This document shows positions 39,385-52,310 of a DNA stretch of 64,000 nucleotides, in pieces (the first letter of the stretch is position 1; every line of letters begins with the position of its first letter). The translations under genes were made by a program, and so were the position numbers. The notes under the pieces were generated by a model. That model did no database searches and was not told the DNA's origin. It worked only from the letters and a program-made list of their open reading frames with translations. The DNA is from Rotaria sordida (Eukaryota; Rotifera; Eurotatoria; Philodinida; Philodinidae). The stretch covers positions 1 to 64,000 of the forward strand of contig CAJNOL010000020.1 in the NCBI GenBank assembly GCA_905250125.1, given 5' to 3'.

Positions 39385-42300
39385 ATGGATCGAATTCAGT
39401 GTCCAATTTGCTTGGAAAACTTTTCTAATGAGAGAAAACCAATGATCATATGTTCAAATGGTCATTCAATGTGTCAAGAATGTTTTAATGATATAAAATC
39501 GTCAACGCAACCAGCATGTTCTATATGTCGTAATAGTTTATTATCCACACCTATTGTTAATCGTGATGTGCTAAATTTAATAGAAGCCGTTTATGAATCA
39601 ATGGCTGCTATACCAGTAATCAAAGCAGAAGAATTAATAATAGAACCTAAACCATTTGGATATGGTGGTAGTGCTGATGTATTTCGTGCACAATGGAATC
39701 GACATACTGTAGTTCTGAAACGTTTACGTACAAGTACAAATGATCCAAAACAATTATCACAATTGAAAGGAGAAATAAGTATACATGTTGGATTAAGACA
39801 TCCTTGTATTATTTCTTTATATGGATATACAAGTAATGGTGATGGTAAAGAAATTGTCATGGAATATGCAGAACGTGGTTCATTAAATCAAAATTGGAAA
39901 AAAGTTGATAAAACACAACTCATCAATTGGGCACTCGATATTGTCGACGGTCTACAATATTTACATAGTCGAAAAATTTCGCACAGGTATTTTTTATCAC
40001 AACTGTATTCGATAGATATTTATTTTTTCATGATAATAATTTACTTGATGTGATTTCATAATCTTGAAAAAACTAGCGAGATGATTTTCGATAAAAAAAA
40101 TCTATACAATCTGTCGTTAAAATGAAAAATTTCACCAAATGTCAACAAATTCTTTAAAAAAAAACATTCTCCTGCTATCGAAATAAAGGCAAAGTCAGAT
40201 TCACTGAAAGCGAAAGAGAAATCAATATATTTAACACGCAAAAAAATCATCTCAGTTGTCATTCAAAAAAAGTGACGCATTTTATAGATAAATAAAAAAA
40301 CAACCTGTGTACGAAGCTTAAACTCTTATTGCTACAAGAGAAATATTCCTTTATTTGAGTTTTCAAATGAATACATTTTGGTACAGTGAGATAATTTTCC
40401 AAATCATGTCTAACCGTAAAGAGTAAAGAATTATTTGTTTCATCTGCAGTCTTGGACAAAAGCATCCGTTTCCCATGAAGTGCTACGCATGGGTTCACAC
40501 GCACTGGAGTTATGATTCATACATGTTCTTCCCTTTGTGAAAAACATATTCAACGAAAATATGCGCTCAAAAAGTTTTTGCAATTTCACAAGCTACTAAT
40601 GCTAAAGACAGTCCTTATATGTCTATTTTTTTTATCACAAAATCTCATGGCACATAGACAAGGTCGTCGTAGTTAACACACATTGAGATAGTGAACTCAT
40701 GTTGTAGCACTAGCTCGATTTCATTCAGTTCTGCGGCTTGAAAAATTTTTGAACAGACTTGTCGTCTCATGAGAATTTTCTACTGAAATTTTCAAAAGAA
40801 TTGATTAAAGTCTTCATAAAAAAGATCCATCTTACTAAAAATCAATATTCACTCTTCAACAAATATTCTTAATGAAAAGACAATATCTTAGTTATTTTAA
40901 AGCGGTTTCTAACCGAATTCGATCTAGACATAGCGACGACAATGACTTTTTGAATGAGAAGTTAGACAAAAATATTTGTGCGAACATGGTTAAGATAAAC
41001 TGATGTCTGATTTATAACTCTAGTACATGTAAACCAATGGAAGGTAGTTTAATGTTTACAATCAGGGTTTATTGTTGCATGCATGTATCTAAAATATTAG
41101 TTGAATATCATAAAGAATAGTAGTACTTCATGAGAGAAACAACTACTTTTGTTCAGAACTGATATCTTCATTAATAATATATTTATTTAGAGATCTTAAA
41201 CCCGAAAATATTTTAATTGCACAAGATAATCGTGCAAAATTATCTGATTTTGGAATGGCAAGAGTATTAGCAACAATTCAACATAATACATCAGGCAGTG
41301 GTACACCAGTTAGTATAATTATATATATTATTATTTTTCTTTATTTCTTTTTCTAATATAGAAATATACAGCTCCTGAATTACTTGAAACTAGTACAAAA
41401 TATGGTCAAGAAGTTGACATATATAGTTTATCATTAATTCTCTATGAAATGTTTTCTGGTAAAATAGCATTTGAAAATATGAATCCACATCAACTTATTA
41501 CTGCTGTTTATCTTAATAAAAAACGACCTGAGTTCGATTCAACATTTCCAAAAAATCTTCGAGAAAAAATAGAACGTGGATGGTCTCATGAACCAAAAGA
41601 TCGTTGTAAACTCGAGGATTTTTTACAAGTATTATTAGAAATGAAGAATCCATCTAATAAACAAACAATATCAATGGAAAAAACTATTGGTGTATCAGTG
41701 ATGGAACAAGTTGATAATACTCAAATGAAATTATTACCTTATTCACCTATTATAGAAATGAAATGGCCAACTCATAGTAAACAAACACAATTATTAATCG
41801 AAAAAATGATAAATGATATGCGTAAATCATCGTCATTTGCCAAGAACTTTTCCGATACAATTGTCAATGCTATGTTACAAGTACCTAAGCATTTATTTGT
41901 TGATATGACTGTCTATAAGAATGCTACTAAAATAAAAAATGATGATGAATGTCTTAAATCAATTTATAATTATTCGCAACCATTACGTGTTAGTCAAACA
42001 CAAAATATGAGTTCAACAGAAATTACTGCTATTCAATTGAGTTTAATACCATTAAATTCTGGTGATCGTGTTTTATTTCTTGGAGCTAAAGGAGGTTATA
42101 TTCAAACAATAGCAGCTCAAATAGTTGGATTTCAAGGTCAAGTATGGATATGTTCACAAGATAATCAAGGTCTTCAACATGTTGAAAATGTTCTAAAAAA
42201 TCATGTACCACCTATTCTTAGACAAATTATTAAATGTGTTTTAGTTAATAATATACAAGATGCAAATCAAGTAAAAAATGGATTAGAACAACATTTTAAA

Positions 42301-42537
42301 TCTACTGAACAATATTTTAATACTATTCATGTTTGTGGAGCTATTTCACAGGATTCACTTGAATATTTTCAACAATTTTTAAAAGTCGAAGGACAACTTT
42401 TAGCACCAATTAATATCGATGAAGACAATCAAAAGTTTACTATTTTATGTAAAACACGAGATCAAATTTCTGGTCAAGTTACATTAAGTAAACGAATACT
42501 TAACGATTGGGGAATTATATTTGGACCTGTTCTTTAA
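39385..42537 (+). CDS. RING finger - protein kinase - PCMT-like fusion protein
   Basis: Three exons (39385-39986, 41191-41308, 41362-42537) join in frame to 631 residues. An N-terminal RING/U-box-like zinc site (6-49; CPICLENF, CSNGHSMCQECF, CSIC) suggests ubiquitin transfer. A protein kinase domain follows (about 85-335): glycine loop FGYGGSADVF, lysine K112 in VVLKRL, E130, catalytic HRDLKPEN (200-207, restored by splicing), DFG (220-222), GTPKYTAPE. All key residues are present, so it should be active; it looks TKL/RIPK-like. The C-terminal 250 residues resemble protein-L-isoaspartate O-methyltransferase: VPKHLFV, then LNSGDRVLFLGAKGGY (the S-adenosylmethionine loop, altered from GxGxG) and IAAQIVG. 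The usual PCMT active-site motif is not clear, so the last domain may bind rather than methylate. Intron 1 is 1204 nt, long for this window. A signalling or ubiquitin role is inferred. Confidence 0.85.
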
Positions 42538-42567
42538 CAAATTCTTCAAAATTTCTTTCTTATAAAC

Positions 42568-42573
42568 AATAAA
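42568..42573 (+). terminator. poly(A) signal of the RING-kinase gene
   Basis: AATAAA 31 bases after the stop codon. Confidence 0.6.
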
Positions 42574-43468
42574 ACTTGATTTTTCTGTATTTGTATTAAA
42601 TTAAAGATAATTTTCTATATGTCACAATGACAAAAAAGAGATTTAATTCAGCTTCTTTTTTAACATTACTAAAAATAATTTAATCTAGAAGGACTAAACA
42701 ATTTTACTACGGTATAAATGTTCAAATGAATGAAGTTCATTTGTAAAGTATTCGGCGAAGAAAGTACTTTTTTTTATTCAGTACAACTTAGTACATTTAT
42801 ATTATCTCGATCTACGAGTGTTTTGATAGCATTAACACTTTCCTTTGTTAATACAAAATGCTTATTTAATTTTAAACAAATTGCTTAAAGAAAGCTTCCA
42901 ATTACTCTCTCTTTTAAACAAAGCTTTAATTTGATTCGAATCCGACTGTTGATTGCAACACAATGTTACTTTTTCACAACAAATAAATTCCATTTTAAGA
43001 CTTAATTTTTTTTTATTCACACATGTTCTAAAATCGTTTTTCATAACTCATAGTCGAATGATTTCGGTCTCATTCGGCATTTTTTGAAAATATAGGAATT
43101 TATTTGCAAAATGAAAAAAAGTTCTAGGAGATTTTTACATGCCAATCTTATGAGAACATTGAATTGAAATGACTTTATAACTTATTATATATTTTTTGTT
43201 CCTACAATATTAGCAAGAGCAGTGTAGAATTAATAAATCTAAAACAAAGTGTTCATTGTTGTCCTTCGTAAAATAAACACCTGTGTGATTCGAACCAAAC
43301 AAAAATCGTTGGTAGTTTAATATCTAAACAATTGATTATCCTCTGATCGCCATTCTATCACGGTATACCGATGGTTCTTATGAGTACTGCGGTATATGAG
43401 CGGTAGTACGAGCAATTGTGCGGCATGCCAGTCATCCCACACACCGTCAATAGCGAGAAAATCGTTCG
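42574..43468. other. intergenic, no supported gene
   Basis: No coding stretch or repeat recognised before palindrome B. Confidence 0.4.
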
Positions 43469-44020
43469 AAGTGACTCATCTCTTTTGACATCATATTTTT
43501 CCCATAAGTAGGAGACCTGTAGACTAGAAAAATCCTACGAAGATATGAGCCCATGTTATGATTTGGCTGAGGTATGAAGATTTTACGGAAATTTCGCTGC
43601 AGAACCTTGATTTTCTAACAAAATCATATTTTCGAATTTTGACTTAAAATTTTGCCTATATCAAGGTTTTAACTAGACTAGTTTGTATGAAACATTTCAG
43701 AAGCTTTGGACGTAGTGCATCGCCGAAATATGAATTACCAAAATACTTATGTTTATTCATATTTCGGCGATGCTACGTCCAAAGCTTCTGAAATTTTTCA
43801 TACACGCTAGTCTAGTTGAGACCTTGATATGGGCAAAGTTTCAGATCAAAATTTGAAAATATGATTTTGTAAAAAAGTCAGGGTCCTGCAGGGAAATTCA
43901 CGTAAAAACTTCATATCTCAGCCAAATCGTAGCATAGGTCCATATCCTCTTAGGGTTTTTCTAATCTCCAGGTCTCCTACTTATATGCAAAGTACGGAGC
44001 CAAAAGCGATAAATCACTTA
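43469..44020. repeat. palindrome B (family AB)
   Basis: Long inverted repeat with highly similar arms: ATAAGTAGGAGACCTG at 43504 pairs with CAGGTCTCCTACTTAT ending at 43984, and CGCCGAAATATGAAT pairs with ATTCATATTTCGGCG around the centre at about 43745. Weaker pairing (AAGTGACTCATCTCTTTT) extends the ends to 43469 and 44020. The arms are nearly intact, so this copy looks young. Confidence 0.9.
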
Positions 44021-45276
44021 ATAACATGTTCAAAAGAGAAATTATAAGTTATGATTAATTACGATTCATTGAGATTTGCATTGATTATATAGTATTGTCT
44101 TCAGTTTTTGTTCTTCAATCCTTCAGATTTTATTTATTTATATGAATATCTGTATATCGTCAAAAAGTTTTTCGAACTTGCTTATTACATTCAAGAACAA
44201 TGATAATATTTATAAAATTATAAGTGTGAATTCTTGTTTGAATCAGGTGTTCATGAGTTTTATATTAGAATTAACTTTAGAAATCTATTAAAGTCAATAT
44301 TTCTAAATTTTGAACATCATCTAAGTATTGATTGATTTTTCATATGATCGATTATAGTTCAGTTTTCAAATTTAACTTGAAAAAAATTTTCTGTATGCAG
44401 CATTCATCTATTCACTTTGCACAGACACATATGCAAGACAAACAAAAATTTAAAAGAATAAACGAGTATTTTTAAAATACTGATTTTTCTCAGCCCATCT
44501 GAATAGTGTCAATCATTTTACTAGTATTCTATGAGGTCGTCGCAAATCTAGAATTCTTATTAACGTTGAATAAATATCTAGTTGCTGATTTCTGACGAAA
44601 ATAACCTATGGACAAGTGAGAGAAAAGCAGAAATCAGAGATAAAAAACAAGCAGTGTTCTTTCACTGATACTAGTATTTTATCGGTTTCAGTGACGGCGA
44701 TTATTTGATTCATTCCAATGACGTTCTCAGACGATCATCCACACCCTCAAGACAGTAAATTTCCTATTTCTTAGCTGTTTTTGAAATGATAAGACTCAAA
44801 AGAACAGATAATTACATTTATATAAGTTCGAATTCGTAGGAATTTTTTTCAATTTCTAGGACCTTTGAAGATTTGAAAGTCATAATAAATGTTAACATAT
44901 AGATTTCAAAATTAATATTAATTTGAGATTTTCCACTCCTCGTATATTAGATCTATTGATACTATAGGCTCTATAGGCCATTTCGGGTGAACGATCGAGT
45001 TTTAGTTTGTTTCTTTTTATTCAAATCACAGAGAAATCACACATATTGTTCATAATCATTAATTCGATTCTAATTTTTGAATATTTCAACTAAATTGTTA
45101 CCCATATGAATAGAATATGTTAGAAGATTCTAACATTATGGTTACTACGAAAAATGAATAATTCGCTTGTTTCTGAACATTAATATATTTTTCAAATAAT
45201 AACAAAAATACACAAGTCTTTTTTTCTCCTCAAATGTCTGATAAACAAAAAAAAAAAAAAAGAAATTCTAATTGAT
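44021..45276. other. intergenic, no supported gene
   Basis: AT-rich spacer at the 3' side of NUP54; an A run at 45246-45260 lies next to the gene end. Nothing else recognised. Confidence 0.4.
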
Positions 45277-47423
45277 TTATTTTCTTTGTAAAATTTTTTC
45301 ATCAATTTTTCCTAATGTTGTTCGATCATTTTGTACTAATTCAACAACATTTTTAATTCCTCGATGAATTTCTTGTAAAATATCTTTAATTTGTTCAATT
45401 TTTTCTTTATCAAAACGTAATGATTCATTTGAATTAAGTATTGATGACCATTGAATTGGAGCTAATAATGTTGGATTCATACGTATTTTCATAATTAAAT
45501 CTTTTATACGAATATCTAATGGTGATTGAGATAAATTTTGTAATGAATGAAGATTAGTCCAAATTTGAATTTCAGTTGAAGTTAATTTTGGTTCATATTG
45601 ACGACGACGACTTTCAAATTGAATTGTAGCCTTAACAAAAACAAAAAAAAGTTAAATAAATTATTTGATATATATTTTTTTTTGTTACTTTAAGAATTCG
45701 ATGCGAATAATCAAGTAAATTTGTTTGATAACGTTTCATTGTTAAACGAAATGCTTCACATTGATCTTTAACAGTACGTAATTGTTGACGAATATTTTCT
45801 AATTGTTGTTTTTGATCTTCATGTTCAATAAATTGAGATTTCATACGATCACGTAATGCTATTAGAAAATATATTTGAAACAAAATAAAATGAAAATATC
45901 TAGTTTTAATTACCTTTAACACCAACAAGTGGTACAGGCAAAAGTAATTGTGGTTTAGGATTTTCTTTTTTTGCTTGTTCCCAAACAAACGCCGTTAGAC
46001 CTAAATGAAATTTCAATAAGAAAATCTATTTCTTCCGTTCCAAAAAATAAACCTGGTGGTGTAGAATCAAGATATTGTTTATAATCTTGATCACTTAAAT
46101 CTGTTCTTGCAAAAATTTGAACAATACCCATGGAATCTAAATGTGCTTTATTTGGATTGATTGGTAGTGCAAGTAATGTTGTTGTTTGTTGTTGTGGTTG
46201 TGGTGGTTGAAGATAATTAACAACATCGGATGATTTTGCTTTTTTAATTAATAATGTTCCAGGTTGTTTTTCACTAACAACAATTAACATCTAAAATAAG
46301 ATTTGTGTTTTGTTTTTTTAAATAATTTTAAAATAAAAATTTCATTCGATTTACTTGAGTACGATCATCGGCTAATGGTGAAATTCCTTCAAGTTCAATA
46401 ATACAATTCGGATTGTTATTAAAACAGAGTCGATGAAGGGATTCAATACGTTTGTCCTTATCTTTGACAACATCAGCTAATTTTTGATTAATAATCAATG
46501 CTACAAGACCATCTTCATCACGAGTTTTCGGACGAACACTGTATGAATATGTCTATAAGATAAAATTTTTTTTTTTTGTCATTTAAAAAAGAAATGATTA
46601 AATTTACTTTAAAGACATGATAAGGAAGATTAGCATCAACATCATATACACCTGAAGAATAACATAGAAATTAAATCTAATTTTCTTTTCTTTTTTTTGT
46701 ATGATTATTATATTTACCTTGATGACAAAATGTTTTACCAGTACCATAAAATGCTTGTAGAATATTCCATTTAAGAATAAGTTCATCTCGTTCATCATTG
46801 AATAAACGTGGTGAAGTTAATGATGTTATAAGTATATCATCTGAACGAATTACATTAGTTGTTGGAATTGTTGTTGGAACAGGTGCAACAGTAGCAGTTC
46901 CGAATGGCTGTGTTAAACCTAAAAAATGATATATTTCTGTAAACGAAAAAAAACGAGTACTATCATATATGAGATACAAACCTCCGGTGAAGGCAAATGT
47001 AGGTGCTGTTATTGTAGCTGGTGCCGTTGGAAATCCAAATGAACCGAAAGTAGCTGGTGCTGTAGCAGTTGTAGTTGCTGTACCAAAGCCGAATGCAGGT
47101 GTTGTTGTAGTTGCTCCTGTACCAAATCCAGTGAAGAGTGGTTTTGCTGCTGTTGTTGCTGCTGTAGTCGTTGATGCTGGAGTACCGAAACCAAAGACTG
47201 ATGTTGTCGTAGTAGCTGGTGTTGCAAAAGTGAATGGTGTAGTGGTAGCTGTCGTAGTTGCAGCAGGAGCACCAAATATAGGAGCTGTAGATGATGTTGT
47301 TGTAGCTGCTGGTGCACCAAATGTAAACGGACTTGTAGTTGGAGCTGTAGATGTAGTGGTAGTTGCAGGAGTGCCGAATAGAGTCGGTCTTGTTGCAGGA
47401 GTTGTGCCAAATGAAAATGCCAT
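45277..47423 (-). CDS. NUP54: nucleoporin 54
   Basis: Eight exons: 47423-46982, 46918-46718, 46651-46608, 46552-46355, 46290-46053, 46000-45914, 45858-45689 and 45630-45277. They join in frame to 577 residues (human NUP54 has 507). Residues 1-150 are a Thr/Ala/Pro-rich FG-repeat region (FSFG, LFG, FTFG, FGFG, FGSFGF). Then come an alpha/beta segment (ESLHRL, IIELEGISPLADDRTQ), the diagnostic FVWEQAKKENP and LLPVPLVGVKALRDRMKSQ, a coiled coil (about 404-460, ending SHRILK) and a helical C-terminal domain. NUP54 forms the central-channel complex with NUP62 and NUP58; FG repeats make the permeability barrier and the coiled coils assemble it. The longer length comes mainly from an expanded FG region. 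Its start faces the small gene at 47585 across about 160 bases, which probably holds a shared promoter. Confidence 0.93.
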
Positions 47424-47584
47424 CTAAAATATACAAATTAAATCTCTATGAAGGAAATCAAATTTAGAAATCATTAAAAAAAAACACAAAGTTTAGTAAT
47501 AAAATGATTTAGATTAAGAAATTCTCGGAAAGAATAACAGTATTTTCATTTTTTATTGAATAAAAAGTTAGAGTAAAATAAAAT

Positions 47585-48312
47585 ATGACACAACAAGAAA
47601 GTAAGTTGATAGAGACAGAGTAAGTCATTCTTCTCGAAGTAAGTTATCGATGTTTAAATGATTGGAGTTATGGATCAACCTGTCAAATGGTAGCGTTCGA
47701 TGAGGTCGCTATGAAACTGTGTTATTACCACGTATGTGTTCACGATCCGGCTGTATTAGAAAGTTATGAGAGATTTGTTCGTCTTGTATTTACACAAGTT
47801 GATATTCAACTTGTTAATGTGTAAATAATATATTTATATTTATTTAAAAAGAAATAAAATTTTCAAATTATTTTTTAGTGAAAATCCTCCTTTTTTTTTT
47901 TTTTACTGAACGTTGAACTTTACTCCGTTGAAAATTTGCTAAAAAGAAATATTAGCGAGAATATGAAATTCGAATATATTACAAAAAATTTCATGCTAAC
48001 TTTTTATTTTTCTTTTCATTATCGATTGTTAATTTAAACAATTTTTACAGTTTAAACATCTAACTGGTTCAACAGTTGATACATTTTTTCAATATCTTCA
48101 ACGAAATTTACCTCAAGGTATTGTGATGATTGTTGAGTGAGTAAGAAATTATTTAAGCCTCTCTTCTTTAAAAGAAATCTAATTTCGACAAGATATAAAC
48201 TACTTTCTATAGATGTTTGGATCATGAATATAGATTAATAAGAAAATTTCATGCTTCCATACCTTACTATTCAGCAAGTTACCAGAGGACAAGTTATGCA
48301 TGTTCGATTTGA
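47585..48312 (+). CDS. small four-exon gene of unknown function
   Basis: Exons 47585-47600, 47640-47818, 48051-48136 and 48213-48312 keep frame at each junction and give 126 residues, with motifs YRCLNDWSYGSTCQMVAFDE, YERFVRLVFTQVDIQ, LTGSTVDTFFQYLQ and MIVECLDHEYRLIRKFHA. The donor GTGAGT at 48137 and the acceptors at 48050 and 48212 are good. The first intron (39 nt, acceptor CGAAG) and the donor at 47819 (GTGTAA) are weaker, so the start could be wrong. I do not recognise the family. No signal peptide or membrane span is visible; predicted mainly helical. It is divergent from NUP54. It may be a real compact gene or the remnant of a larger one. Confidence 0.45.
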
Positions 48313-49216
48313 TTTCATTTCAAAGAGAATTTTTCATCAATCTGCTTGAAAAAAAATCTTTTTTTCATTTTTACTCTTTCATTTTTCTGATCATCCAAAC
48401 TTTCAAAGTTCTGAAAACTCAAGAGTTTATCTACCATTGATTATCAGTCGAAAAAATTCTTTCCCTCATCTGAAGAATTACGCATATATCTATAGATAAA
48501 AAAAAACAACATAGTTCTCTAGAACGAAGCTACTGTTGCCTCTGCAGTTGTCAAACCATTCAACAACATAATAATGACACAAGAATAACAAATTAATTCT
48601 TTTTAAATTGACTTGATGTCTTACACCTTCTTTACAGACTGATAATGATGATTCATTTTTCTTTGTAACTCATACAAAATATCCTATTTTATTTTATATA
48701 AAAAATCGTCTAGTTTGAGGGTGTACGTAAAATGAAGGTCCATTTTTAACATCTTCAAGTCATTGGTGATCTCAAATGTATATATCTAAGATATTGAACA
48801 TTGATTATATATGAAATCTAATTGTTCTAAAAAATTTCAGTGATTGCGTCAGATATCATTATTTATCTTGATAGTTTTAATAAATCATTTAGAACAAACC
48901 AGCAAAACCTTCAATAGTTAAAACTATTTTTGTAAATTTCTAGATAAAATAAGTTTAGATGTTAATGTCAAAAAATTTGTTTTTTTTTTGATAAATATCA
49001 AGTTTCGAAAGGTTGAAGGGGCTATAAAGATATTTTTTAATGTGAATGAGTAGAAAAAAAAGTCCGTTATATAAATGAGTATCATTAAATAAATTCGTTT
49101 TTTTTTAATAGAACGAACATCGAATTGAATAATGATTATTTCATTGAACTGTTAAATAGGTTTTTCTTTCATAAAAAGAAAAATTATGAAAACGAAGAAA
49201 AACTTTGACTTTGTGA
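48313..49216. other. intergenic, no supported gene
   Basis: AT-rich with long T and A runs; no open frame of interest. Confidence 0.4.
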
Positions 49217-49220
49217 TTAA

Positions 49221-49836
49221 CCCTTTGAGTACCGGATTATTTTTATATAATAAAAATTTTTATAATTTCAAACTAACGTTTATTTCGCAAAAAATATCAC
49301 AAAGTACATGAATTAAAATGCTTGTAGAGTGTGATAATCTTTAAAATAATCCATAAGACACAATCCTACATCACATTCTATGCATTTATACGAAGTATCT
49401 CTTCTTGATCTGGCTCTTCTCACAGTGTTGGCACAAACGTAACATTTTCTTCTTGGATTTAGTTGAGGCTCTGTTGATTCAATGCGCAAAGGAAAATGTT
49501 ATTAAATGTGATCAATTGATCAGAACCTTTACTATAGATAACACTCTTGAATGACTGTGTTAATATGAAAAATCCTGTTGATAACGATTATTCTTTCTTG
49601 GGAAATGTTGTCCAATGACTTATGTTCTAATTCATTGAATCACATAGTGGTCGATAGAAATATTAGGGAACAACCAATATTCATCACTAGGTACAGATAG
49701 TCTTAACCGTACAAATATCCTAAACGTAAATATTGATGTAAGTCATATCATAAAATAATCAAACGATCATGTTTTCTAAAGTTATTCAGACCCTAAACTA
49801 TCAGGACGTGAATTTGCGTCGCCGGTACTCAAAGGG
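49221..49836 (-). mobile_element. internally deleted piggyBac element
   Basis: Terminal repeats CCCTTTGAGTACCGG at 49221 and its exact inverse ending at 49836 are flanked on both sides by TTAA (49217-49220 and 49837-49840), the piggyBac target duplication. On minus, 49313-49500 encodes the end of a transposase: PRRKCYVCANTVRRARSRRD, YKCIECDVGLCL, then a stop. This is the CxxC-type C-terminal domain of piggyBac transposases. The catalytic core is missing and stops lie just upstream, so the copy is non-autonomous; its perfect ends suggest it could still be mobilised by an intact relative. Confidence 0.9.
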
Positions 49837-49840
49837 TTAA

Positions 49841-52310
49841 TAATTAATATCATCGAAAAAATAATCAAAAGAAAATTGAATAAGTCTTGATCATTCTTTC
49901 ATAAAAGACAATTTTTTTTTCCTTTATTATTGTTATAAATTATTGTTGTTGTTGTTTGTAAATTTCTAAATGTTTATTAAATGTATATATAAAGAAAAAT
50001 CAATTTGATGTGATTTTTCATTGCAAACATATCGATGTAGAGTTAATGATGCATTTAACCAAGTACAAAGTTATGATTGAGAATGTATTCGACAATCATC
50101 CGATAAAATTATAATCATAATTGAATCATATTTAAAAGTCTGTTAAAATCAAATTGAATAAATCCATAAACATAACAAAAGAAATTTTCATTAATTATTC
50201 ATTATTAAGTTTTCAATTGAAATTAATAAATTATCTAGTACAAAAAAGACTTTAAGTTCTTGATAAGACTGATTTTTTTTAACCTAGTGATAACTTAATT
50301 TAAAACAGAATTTCTTTTTTCTTTCCTATCATATTAAACTAAATAAGACATACTTTATTATTTCAAATTGTTTTTCTATTCAATAAATGTCTAATATGAA
50401 CAAAAATTTTCTCATACTCCAGCTTACAATAATACCTTGTTTTTAAATACAATATATATATTTCCGTAATCATACGATTAAATCAACTTGGAACAAAAAG
50501 AAAATAATAAATATAATTATCTAACTAATGATGATACTTAGAATAATATAGAGTAGTAGCAATCTAATTAAATATGATTCGAAATTGACAATGCATTAAT
50601 ACATATATAAATTATTCATCATGTTCAATAGCTTTTTCAAACGATGATTTTTTGCATTGTATTAATTTCATATTCATTTTCAAATTGTAAAAAAATAAAA
50701 ATCAAACGATTTTCTTCATTTTATCTCTAATACTAATGAATATTAATGTATTTTCATTATGAAAACATTGTATACATAAAATATTTTTAAATCATTAAAT
50801 AAATTCATATTCAATCACCATCGATGATTGTTCTAATATCATTTCTTTATTCGTAAATATTGCAAATTAGTTTATGAATAGTAGAATTTGATAATTATTT
50901 TCAATTTTAATCAACATATTCAAATATATTGATTTTATTATGTCAATATAAAACAAGAAATACTTTTAAAAATAAATAAATAAATAATAATAATATAGAA
51001 AATGAAAAAAAAAGAACATTTTTCAATTAAAATGGTAGATATGCATGATACTCAAGTATTTAAAGACTTATCGATGTTATATGAAGATAAATTTGTAATA
51101 TTTGACATCTTTCATATCATCATGATCTCCAATAATAATCAATAGATGTAATAAGATGAATTCTATCTCTCAATTTCATTTCATACATATTGATATTTAT
51201 GATTGATCATCAAATATAAAAGAATTTCTATCATGTTGAATTTTAAAAACATGAAAAAACAAAAACTGATTGTTTGAAATATGAATTCAAGAAATAAATA
51301 TTAATGTTAATGAAATATTATTAATAAGATATTGAAATAGATGAAATTGACGATAAATATGTTGCTTCACTGATTAATATTCGATACGATAAAAATAATG
51401 TACGACGATAATCAGTTCAAGAAATAATTACAGATATCAATGACATTAGTAGAGAGTGATTAATATTGTTGATAATTAATATAATTTATTTCAAAACAAC
51501 GTCAAAGAATTGTTTGGGATTTTCTCGCTTGTTTTAGTTAATATTATCAATGAATTGATTTTATTTTATTTTATTTTATTTTAAGACAAGTTTTTATTGA
51601 TTTATGATGATGTGTAATGAACGGAAAAATATAGAAGATCATTTAGCGCACAATACACGATTAGTTGATAAAATGACTTATACAATTATGAGATATCCGA
51701 TGTCGATTCTTCACATTAAGAGACGTATATATATAAGAAAAGCGAAAGAAGAAATAAAATGATATCCATATGCTTGAGATTGTGAAGAACAATTTGATAT
51801 TATATTAGGAATCGATTCTACCACTGCTCTTTTAAAAATATATTCTTGTTTAATAATAATTGCTAATTGACGTTTACATCCTTTAATTGCATTTTTTTTA
51901 TTAAAATTATTTGACTTAACAAAAAAAAACATAAAAAGTAAAAGACAATGATATATGAATCAATTATGATTTTCAATATCAGCATATTATTGATTATCCA
52001 ATAAAGTGAAATGATAATCTAATAGCAGTCTTTTCTATTTAATTTCCTTCTGAAAACATTTTACTTCGAGTATAAGAATAACAATAATAATAATAACTAA
52101 AAAATATAAAGAAAACTATTTGATATGTTATCGAAAGAAGAAAAAGAAAATAAAAATTGTGTTTGTCGATTTGTTGTTCACCAATGAAGCTGATGAATAA
52201 GAACGATAATATCATCTCACAGCGTCAATTGTTGACAAAGAGAACAATAACCACATTGTGTTATTGTTTACGAAGCTATTCAATAAGAATGAGACACAGC
52301 ATTCAATCGT
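49841..52310. other. intergenic, no supported gene
   Basis: About 2.5 kb of extremely AT-rich sequence before the plus-strand F-box gene. Short repeats such as (TTTTA)n near 51560 and (AATA)n near 50975 are the only structure seen. Confidence 0.45.

Noticed and set aside
46969-47427. Long plus-strand open frame rich in Ala and Val
   Set aside because: It is the antisense of the NUP54 FG-repeat exon; the repetitive GTT/GCA codons keep several frames open.
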